A DNA stretch of 64,000 bases, taken from NCBI GenBank assembly GCA_944739405.2, contig OX123182.2, forward strand, positions 101,659,279-101,723,278, given 5' to 3'. This DNA is from Euclidia mi. Lineage: Eukaryota; Arthropoda; Insecta; Lepidoptera; Erebidae. Below the pieces are notes generated by a model, which searched no databases, was not told the DNA's origin, and saw only the letters and a program-made list of their open reading frames with translations. The first letter of the stretch is position 1. Every line of letters begins with the position of its first letter. Positions 56,277 to 64,000 of this stretch are shown here, piece by piece. Made by a program: the position numbers and the translations under genes.

Positions 56277-56747
56277 TGAGACAACCTCCAACTCATAATA
56301 ATATGTGTCATTTCTAGGTGAGGTTTTTACAAGACACCGGTCTGTTTTTGATTGCTAAAATAAGTGCTTTATTTTACTATATTCGGTTATATTTGCACAC
56401 AATAATAAAGTATATACTATGATACAATCGTTTTACTCACTTTTGGTACGATGACGTGTTTCTTCTTTTCATTGCACTTATAAATATGTGACGTTTGCTT
56501 GCAATGACAGCAAATACTAACACGGGTATGCACAGTGGCCAGTTAACACGCCACCGTAAAAATTGGCGCGAAATTTTTACCGTACGCGACGTTTCAAAAT
56601 GCTGGTTAGTTAACAGGCCGGTGTGCTTCTTTGGGAATCGTATATGATCGTAAAATTCAACATTGCTATAAAAATCTTTGAATTATCGACCTTTAAGTGA
56701 CTGTCCAGTTTACTGGCCACTTTGTATGGGCCGTCCTTCAGGGTTAA

Positions 56748-57239
56748 AATGGATCATATAGATATGGAGTAACCACCGATTTTCCACAAAAGGCTAAAAC
56801 TGTCTATTGTTTCCGTCATTTTACGAATATTATATCATATCATCGTCTGTATAAAATATCTATACGAGTACTATGTAAGCAACCTTACTTAAGAATATTG
56901 AATAATACTGCAGCAAGTCCATTAATTCCATCGAATGGATTTAATGTTAATCATGGTCGAACAGATACGGGACAAAACATGGCAAACTCTTCAAAAGATA
57001 TTACCATATTCTTTTTTACATCAAAGAAAACGAAGGGAACTTTTTATACTGTACGTGTTTTTTCTGTACTTCATCCATTGCTGGCAAAGAAACCAAGGAT
57101 GCAGAATATTATGATGTATTTTTGAATGCTTTTTTTTGTCAATGCCAATCCTGAACTGAGCAGGGCTTCTGCTATTGAAACGAATAAACAATAATATGAC
57201 GCACGCTTAACAGTTTGTTATAAGTTCACACCAAATCAA
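56748..57239. other. no gene seen
   Basis: AT-rich; the 75-codon plus frame at 56898 has no motif. Confidence 0.45.
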
Positions 57240-58146
57240 ATTAACAAAACTGACTATAATTATTTTGGATTACTGAACACGAAACGAGTGACAGTTTCTA
57301 GGTACTTGTTGTCCGCCCGGAGTTTCCAAGAGAAGTGATAGTTGTGTTGCTCCATTGAACGTCAACCGTCACCCCCCTCTTCAAATATAGCGAACGTCAC
57401 ACTAGACTCGCTCGAAGCGCGCCATCTTCACACTTCCGTTTCGTAGTCAGTTGACGTCCCGTACTTATGACCATTCCGATACGGCCATCCTACAGGACCA
57501 TAGAATAAGGACACATGTCCCTGTGTGTTAATCTGTAACATAATTTCACACGCACAGTATCACATTGCTCGGTCACTCCTGAATTAACCCAAGGTAAGGG
57601 TTGAATCAAAACAGTGTTAGGATTCCAATCAGAACATTTTTTACAAAATCACCTCCTACATTACATTCCTAACTATTATAGCCAGACTTGTAACACCAGA
57701 TTTGTACTGATTTACAGCTACAAATCAACCTCTGACATTGAATCACACAACCAATATACACGTCAGCTTAGTTTTCTATTGTCTCGGCAGTATTAAGTTT
57801 CACACTTTGCTCTCTTCCAGATCGTCAGTTATGCTCTGATACTCTGGCACAAAATTTCAGTATCAAAATCAATAACCAGGAAACTGAAAGTAAAACTGAT
57901 GTTTTAGTATTGCGATATATCTGAAGATATTATTTCAAACCAAGTAAACCAAAACAATTAAGCTCTACATGTGATCATGGCTACGCATAGCCCAGTAACC
58001 TCCAGTTACTCTACTTTCTGTGAGCCCCACATGGGAACGCCGAGTCTCTAGGACTCTATGGTTTTCACTGAAACCCGACCTCCGCCAGAGCTGACTGCAA
58101 TACCGCCTACTCTCGGAATACTGAGTTAGTAGACGCCGATTTCTAC
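57240..58146 (-). mobile_element. probable 3' LTR region of a Ty3/gypsy element
   Basis: Lies directly downstream (minus strand) of the integrase remnant that stops at 58147. It contains a TATA-like GCTATATTTG near 57395, but I could not define TG...CA ends or a target duplication, so limits are approximate. Confidence 0.35.
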
Positions 58147-58720
58147 CTAGCTACGGCTACAAGTCAGCCTCTGGTACGGTCCGATCCGATCATCATGTAA
58201 ACTTAAACACTCTTCAATATCAGAACTACTTTGTTCTACCTCAATTTCGTCAGTTGTACTTTGACTTTCAGGCATTTTTCGCCACCTGTCGGGTGCGTAC
58301 TTATAGGTACGCTTAGAATTAAGGGCTTTGAGATTATAACGATCACCGTCAAGAACTTCTGTGACCTCAAATGGGCCTTTATACTTAGGGTCTAACTTCG
58401 TTTGACTACGTTCCTCGTTCATAATCAACACAAAGTCACCTACTGAAAATTTACTAAGCCTTGCCTTTGTCTTCTCAAATCTACGTTTTTCATATGATGC
58501 TGCACTCTCAATATTACGTAACGCATCATTTTTCACGGTATTTAGGTCAACCTCAGGTTATACGTCAACTGCCATCAATGATAGAGGCCGTGCTCACACC
58601 TTGCCTATTAACAGCTCTAGGGGACTAGTTTTTGTCGTTCGGTTAACCGTACAGTTATTTGAGAGTTGGACTTCGGCTAATGAATCCTGCCAAGAACGCT
58701 TTTGTCATACAACACAGAAA
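58147..58720 (-). pseudogene. Ty3/gypsy integrase C-terminal remnant
   Basis: The minus-strand frame 58536-58147 contains FSVGDFVLIMNEER and KLDPKYKGPFEVTEVLDGDR, the GPY/F-type module at the end of gypsy-class integrases, followed by an acidic tail. Upstream in the same frame, beyond two stop codons, NRTTKTSPLELLIGK (about 58640-58600) matches the 'T..SPFELL.G' segment that ends the integrase catalytic core. The catalytic DDE residues, RNase H and reverse transcriptase are not recognisable. The polyprotein is therefore a dead 3' fragment. Confidence 0.8.
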
Positions 58721-59049
58721 CCAGAGGTATCTAACAATTTAAGTGAACAAATATCAAAGCAGAGCTACTTGAGCAGCAAGGTATCCATGATTACGATCAA
58801 CAACCACACCTTAATGCACTTCGCTCTAGGTATAAAAGGAAATTATCGCACGGCATTCATTCTAGTCGTTCGGCTATTTCTGGCCCAAGTCGGTGGGGAA
58901 TAAAGGTACTCTGATCAAAATCATTACAAGTTTTAATGAAAATCACAACTAACTCTTTCTCTCGAAGCTGACATGTTGAACAACACGCATACTCAATCAA
59001 ATAATAGGAAACTCATTAAAATATTGCATTGTTTATTCTGACATCCATC
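58721..59049. other. no recognised coding; probable decayed gypsy internal DNA
   Basis: Adjacent to the integrase remnant; no frame could be followed. Confidence 0.35.
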
Positions 59050-59093
59050 GGGTCTTCAAGATCACGCTATGCATAGCGTGATCTTGAAGACCC
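59050..59093. repeat. 44-bp perfect palindrome
   Basis: The 22 bases from 59050 are exactly mirrored by 59072-59093 with no spacer (centre CTATG|CATAG). Symmetry stops at the next base on each side. Confidence 0.95.
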
Positions 59094-59786
59094 CCATCCA
59101 GTTACACAACACCACCCGGATAATCATTTCGAGCATCTAACAAAGTAATCTTAAACTAGGTTTGTTCAGCATGCTGCTTTGGTTTTCCTTATCACATAGC
59201 AGACTATAAGAAAATCTTACTAGGCTGATATTCTAGATATCGAGTTTACTACCAAGTATCCAACCAGTCTTTTCAGCGTTATAATTTTGTCATGGATAGT
59301 CTAAATACGAAGCTTATCCTAACCTAATCATTAGCGATACAGCAATGGACCTTTCGCGTTCAAGACGATGGACAACGTTTGTGATACTATGATAAATGCA
59401 CTAATGGCTGTCTTGTTTGTGCACCAACGGAGACTATGACTAACATAAAAGCTTCAGGGTAAACTAGGCTAACCAGAAAGGCTCTTTGCCGGTCCAACCA
59501 ACGGCAACGTTTACAATTTTTTTTAACAAACTTACACCAACGGCGACGTGGGTACTACAAAATTATCACAACAACGAATAACAAAGTACCCATTTAATGA
59601 ATAAAGCTAAGCATACAATCATCACGAACGATCACTAACCTAGTTCTTCCTACAATGAAAATTAAAATCTCTGAAACTGATTATCGTAACGCACTACAAT
59701 GATAACTCAATCATTTTCTTATACGTCTGATTATCGAGTTTAACAGCTTCTACTAGAATCACTATCACTCCTAAACTTTCTAAGCA
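59094..59786. other. no gene seen
   Basis: AT-rich; no recognised content. Confidence 0.5.
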
Positions 59787-60237
59787 TAACTTTTTTTTTT
59801 TTTATTTTTTTTTTATTTATTTAATAACATACATTGTCTTTACAGGTAATACCCAATGCAACAATATAGTACTTACATAAAAATCTTAAAACTAATTTGA
59901 CAAATATGCTAGTGTCACCTTCACAAATTCCGGCAATGTGCACATAAAAATATCAACTTTCTGTGAGACGCTGTTAATTGTATTTATTGCTCGCGAAAGA
60001 GGAGCATACTTCAAAAGGTTGGTACGGGATAGTGGGACTTCGAATAAACTGCCCCGTGGCCCCTGTCGTAATCTGGTGTTAGGAACAAGCAGTCTCAACG
60101 CTTCCAGGATCTGGGGATTATTTAATTTACCACGAAACACTAAAAATACATATTTTGCTACAGACAAATTACGCCTTACCTCCAGCTTATAGAGACCGTG
60201 CACGACAATAGCGCCACCTAACATGCGCAACTATTCG
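59787..60237 (-). mobile_element. LINE 3' end with poly-A tail
   Basis: On the minus strand, coding sequence (60230-59892) is followed by about 70 bp of untranslated DNA and an A-rich tail (T runs at 59789-59816 on the plus strand). No target duplication was identified. Confidence 0.7.
59892..60230 (-). pseudogene. LINE ORF2 extreme C-terminus
   Basis: 112 codons without catalytic residues. LEALRLLVPNTRLRQGPRG and LFEVPLSRTNLLKYAPLSRA correspond to the final region of Jockey-type LINE proteins, where a basic R.....L..P..R......RS..... pattern precedes a helical end (NTINSVSQKVDIF). The upstream reverse transcriptase is missing, so it is a severely 5'-truncated insertion; the first codons are flank. 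The poly-A tail agrees with a Jockey-clade or similar element. Confidence 0.65.
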
Positions 60238-60699
60238 GGATTATGCCAAATAATGACATATCAGTATTTTATTACTTTCTAGTATGTAATTATAGTAAAT
60301 TAAAGATAAATAAACAGACGAAGTGGTATTTTTACTATCAACGTTCATCCACTGCTGTCAGTATTTCAATTCGGAATTAAGTACAGTCAATAATAACTCT
60401 TGTATTGATGTAGATAATCTGGACTGAAACACTTGGTCATTGTTGCTTCTACGGTGGCTCTATTCGGCAAAAAGATTAATTTAGTAGTTGCACAAGCTAG
60501 ATTTTGTAAGATCAAATGAAATATTCATAAGATTGTGGTTCTGCTGTACACCAAATAATACACTCAATGCTGAAAATGTCAAGCCAGTTTTCATTTTTAT
60601 AAAAAAAATAACAAGTCGGTATTTAATGGAAACTGTACATTTTTACATAATAATATGTAGTTAATCTTGTTATTAAAAACTGCAAATTGCTAAATGAGG
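60238..60699. other. no gene seen
   Basis: AT-rich; no recognised content. Confidence 0.45.
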
Positions 60700-61244
60700 A
60701 GTTCTTGATCATTTTTATTGATGAAATACCAACAAATTATTGGCTTTTTGTTTCGGTACATTGATTATCATACAATATTTTGTCAGTGCAACAGCTTTTA
60801 TCTTTCATTCTTGCATTATTTATTGCTACAATTTTTAAATTTGTTGCTTTATCCACATGGATTTCAGCATGAGAGTGATCACTGTAAATGAATTTATTTC
60901 AAATAATGGTTGTTTCTTTTATATTCGATTCAGAAAACAGATCGATTTGGCATCCTTGATCAGCCACACGAGGTTCAATTTGATTAAATTCATTTTCATC
61001 TTCAACTCTTACTCCTACTTGATTTGATGTGATATCTAGGACTTTTATGGTACTACGTTTTATAAAACAAGTACCTATATCTAGCTAACACCTGTGACCA
61101 TCTAACTTTCTTCTATCGATATATTTGAGGGAATATCGTAGGAACATAACTTGGACTTGTTTGCACGTCAGATTTTGCCTCCAATAAAATGTTCACTACA
61201 AATTGTGTCGTGACGTCTAAGACGTCCATGGCGAGCCATCAACA
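60700..61244 (-). pseudogene. THAP-domain protein or transposase, broken exon
   Basis: Minus strand, starting at a strong splice acceptor (TTTTATTTTTCAG, 61257-61245): MARHGRLRRHDTICSEHFIG, the C-S-E-H-F signature of the C-terminal half of a THAP zinc finger. Then, after a one-base frame change, KSDVQTSPSYVPTIFPQIYR, whose VPTIF is the AVPTIF-like motif closing THAP domains. A stop follows; further acidic and polar segments (VEDENEFNQIEPRVADQGC, AEIHVDKATNLKIVAINNAR) persist in shifted frames down to about 60760. The first THAP half (C..C and W) would lie in an upstream exon, now displaced or lost beside the LINE on the right. THAP domains occur in P-element-like and ISL2EU/Harbinger-type transposases and in host proteins; a transposon origin is likely here. 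Confidence 0.65.
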
Positions 61245-61503
61245 CTGAAAAATAAAACATGAATTAATATTACATAAAATACAGAACAAATAAAAATAAT
61301 TTATTTATTAAGTATCGTATCTAATCTTTCTTTGATCTAATTTCCAGTCTAGGTTAGAAAAATATAGAATTTACACAGACTATTTGTGCCGTTATTTTTG
61401 CAGTCCACAACACAACAACAGTTATGACCCATTTCAAAGATGATAATATTTAAGATTAAGAATTAAATTATCAGATAATGTATTTGTTATGACAAAATTC
61501 AAA
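61245..61503. other. LINE 3' untranslated region and THAP intron remnant
   Basis: Between the THAP splice acceptor and the LINE stop codon. The LINE's 3' end could not be placed precisely. Confidence 0.4.
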
Positions 61504-63999
61504 TCAAAAATCAAATTGACTTCCCGAATAGTTACGGATTTCTGCCACGGTATGCGCTGCGATCGTTTTAGCTACCCCCTCCATGCACTTCGCACGTAGC
61601 GAATAGTACCCAACCATCCCTATAACAAATAGTGTTGGGTACATAAGCGGGTAGAAGGGGTATACACCATATTGCTTTAAATATAGGTATCTCATAAATT
61701 TATTTTGCATCTTCTCCACCATAAGACTATATTTAGTTTCATGGGGATTCCAGATAATAGCACTCGTCTCCAATCTACTCCTTACCAGTGCGTTGTACAG
61801 TGATTTTACGGCATTGGTGTTCTGGAAATTCTTCGTCTCACGTATGATAAATCCTAAATTCCTAAAAGCCGCTGTGCAGATATTAATAATATGCTGTCGA
61901 AATGTTAATTCAGCAGTGAACAGAACCCCGAGATCACGTACGAGGGTAACACGAGGAATAACCTCACCCTCTATTTGATAGTTAAAGTGAAGTGGCGCTA
62001 CCGCACGCGTGAAAGAAATTACGTTGCATTTTCTCACATTAAAAACCAGTTTGTTTGTATGGCTCCACTCTACTACTTGGTTAATATCGTACTGGAGGCG
62101 TTCGCAGTCCTGTTCACTGTTAATTTGATGATATAATTTTAAATCATCAGCGAATAATAAACACTCTGCATGCTTGACCACTTCCGGCAAGTCATTGATC
62201 ATGATGATAAATTCCAAAGGTCCCAAATTACTACCTTGACTCACGCCTGTGAGGGTAGGAAATGGGTTCGAAATGTATCCACCATATTCTACATACTGCT
62301 GACGGTTTCCTAAATAATCTGCAAAAAAGTGTAAAAGGTCCGGGGTGAATCCTGCCGTTGCGAATTTCATCAGCAACACGTCATTATCAACACTATCGAA
62401 GGCCTTCAGGAAGTCGAAATATGCTACATCCAACTGAGCCCCCGCCTTAGAATCGAGCAACGGCGCTGCAGTGTTCATGAAACTCATAAGGTTTGAGTTA
62501 GTGCTGCGACCCGCCCGAAAGCCATGTTGGCTGTCGCTTAATTGTACGCTCACTTGAGAACCAATGATTGAATAAAGAGACATCTCAAAGACCTTCGCTA
62601 GCGCTGACAATATTGCTACAGGTCTGTAGCCACTGACATCTGTGCCTGGAGTACCCTTGGGTACTGGCGTTACCCTGGTTAATTTCCACCCTCGGGGATA
62701 TGACCGTTCCTTTAAACAAATATTAAAGAGGTATTGAAGTGGCCGTGCTAACACCATTCTGCAGTCCTTTATTAGATAAGGAGGTATACCGTCAGGACCT
62801 ACCGACCGCTTAGGCTTAAGGCGTGCGAGTGCCCCACGCACATCAGCCAGTGATAACTGGCCAACGTGAATGCGCGACCCTCGTTCAAATGCCATATGTG
62901 CAGCGGCTTCCGCGTTTAAAAAAGGTATTTGCTTACCGTAGACCGAATGGAAATAATCGGCAAACTCCTGTGCACACTCACTCTCTGGTAACGGTTTACC
63001 GTTTTTAACTAAATGAACTTTACTTCGCTTTTAACGCTTCTGACTGATATATCCCCAGAAGGACTTAGGGTCTTTGGTAAATTGCGACTCTATACATTTT
63101 TGATAATTGTCATACGCAGTGTCGATTTCGCATTTCACCAATGAACGATAGTATGAGAATTTGTCATAATCACTTTTAGAACCACTGGATTTATATCTTT
63201 TATGCCAAAATGCTTTTTGTCTAATGTCGCCTATTAAATCAGCCGTATACCACTCCGGGTAATGGTACCGGGAGTGGTTGGCCTTAGGCATTTTTCTTGG
63301 AGTGCTATCATCTATTATTGTATTAAATATATTATAAAAAGCATCATACGCTTCATTGAGACTGCTTGCTCCATACAAACGGCTCCAGTCTTCATTCGCT
63401 ATTGACGCATACAATGAAGAAAAATCAGCTTTGGCGAAGTTCCACCGCGGATAAGAGCCCGTGGGTGGCGGTATTGATGCTGAGCTGGCGGACCCTGGAG
63501 CGGGCTCCCCAGCAGCGCGCGCGCGAGTGACGCTCACACACAGCGGCGGGTGTTGTAGGTCTATAGCACATACACACTCCCGTTCCTCACCAACAGCGAT
63601 CTCACCCTCCTGCATGGTCGTTAACACTACATCTAGCATTCGATTATTGCAGTTACGAATTTTATTACATTCCCGGAATCCGCAATAGGTGAGAAAATAT
63701 TCATAATAACATCGTGTGTCTTGATTAGTAGAATACATATTAAAATCACCAAGTAGAATAACTTCCGTATAACGATCACACAATTGTTCTAATAAGTGGA
63801 ACATATACATGTATTCACGTTCGATAGCACTTGGTGGTATGTAAGCGACACAACATAAAAACAAAAAGTTACTATCACGAAATACAGCCGCACACACAAT
63901 TTCAAATATATGATTGTCGAGATTAGTGCTGCCTGGTAAAGCCACGGGGCGTATTTCGAGACCACTGTGTGGTGTTGCTATCAGCAGCGCTCCGCCGTG
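61504..63999 (-). pseudogene. LINE ORF2, nearly complete, one in-frame stop
   Basis: One reading frame runs from the window edge to the stop at 61504, interrupted only by TAA at 63031-63033. The endonuclease (63999 to about 63500) shows GGALLIATPHSGLEI and VILLGDFNMYS (the G-D-F-N of AP-type nucleases). A linker contains KSFWGYISQKR, then the TAA. Reverse transcriptase in the 62895-61504 part: KRSVGPDGIPPYLIKD, GYRPVAILSALAKVFE, motif A YFDFLKAFDSVDND (residues 159-172), motif B TGVSQGSNLGPLEFIIMIND, and FADD at 248-251. C-terminus ends SGSQFDF. The family is an endonuclease-bearing Jockey/I-superclade LINE, clade unresolved. It continues beyond the window, where the rest of the endonuclease and ORF1 should be. 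Confidence 0.92.
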
Positions 64000-64000
64000 T

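Larger units (their letters stand above)
55042..56743 (-). mobile_element. defective piggyBac-like element with nested Helitron
   Basis: TTAA at 55038-55041 and 56744-56747 flank a 1702-bp unit starting CCCTTTAACGCACACC and, at the other end read inward, CCCTGAAGGACGGCCC. TTAA targets and CCCT-type ends are the mark of piggyBac-like transposons. Subterminal regions repeat a motif near GGCCAGTTTAC: 55189, 55245 (inverted), 56536, 56605 and 56706. A transposase N-terminal relic lies at 55620-55860 on the minus strand. A Helitron (56070-56276) is inserted within it. The rest of the transposase is gone. Confidence 0.7.

Overview
The window is TE-dominated, AT-rich animal nuclear DNA with no prokaryotic features. 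The mix points to a moth or butterfly (Lepidoptera): tRNA-headed SINEs whose 3' ends match lepidopteran families, short TC...CTAG Helitrons, RTE-type LINE ends with ATG/GAT-rich tails, BEL/Pao, Ty3/gypsy, mariner and piggyBac-like remnants, and a Penelope-like element. The species cannot be named from the sequence. No complete host protein-coding gene is visible. Three short stretches could be host exons: 1089-1162 (-), 1556-1803 (-) and 39856-39962 (+). All rest on splice signals alone.

Layout. 1-7.3 kb: a Helitron end, a possible promoter/first-exon area with YY1/Pho-type motifs, and a solo LTR (4313-5046). 7.3-9.6 kb: a BEL/Pao gag remnant, a roughly 235-bp tandem duplication and a decayed LINE 3' half. 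9.9-15.6 kb: a 5'-truncated LINE on the minus strand whose last 2.3 kb, plus about 98 bp of apparent flank, is tandemly duplicated with very few differences. 17-23.6 kb: SINEs, an internally deleted mariner and an RTE LINE 3' end. 23850-29132: a Penelope-like element bounded by a 12-bp target-site duplication, with a truncated copy inverted at its 5' side and a second LINE inserted in its reverse transcriptase (5-bp duplication). 30-36 kb: SINEs and another LINE 3' half. 38-47 kb: SINEs, Helitrons, an RTE LINE relic and a 600-bp GC-rich island. 48-52.3 kb: SINEs and a second solo LTR of the same family (49112-49832). 55.0-56.7 kb: a defective piggyBac-like element with a Helitron nested in it. 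57.2-58.7 kb: the 3' end of a Ty3/gypsy element. 59.8-64 kb: a poly-A LINE end, a THAP-domain pseudogene, and a nearly complete LINE ORF2 that runs off the right edge with a single in-frame stop.

The genes do not form a cellular pathway. The coding sequences are replication modules of independent elements: five LINE reverse transcriptases in four evident families (one family duplicated), one Penelope-type reverse transcriptase with a GIY-YIG nuclease, and remnants of DDE transposases and LTR-element gag/integrase. Most are truncated or frameshifted.

The most unusual signal is a set of perfect or near-perfect inverted repeats of 34-62 bp, unrelated in sequence, at 15612, 39495, 52214, 53214 and 59050, with weaker ones elsewhere. 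The one at 52214 lies inside a SINE. Comparison with sister copies in this window shows how it arose: a natural 16-bp palindrome was extended by copying the adjacent arm, private base included. That is the signature of template-switch mutation.
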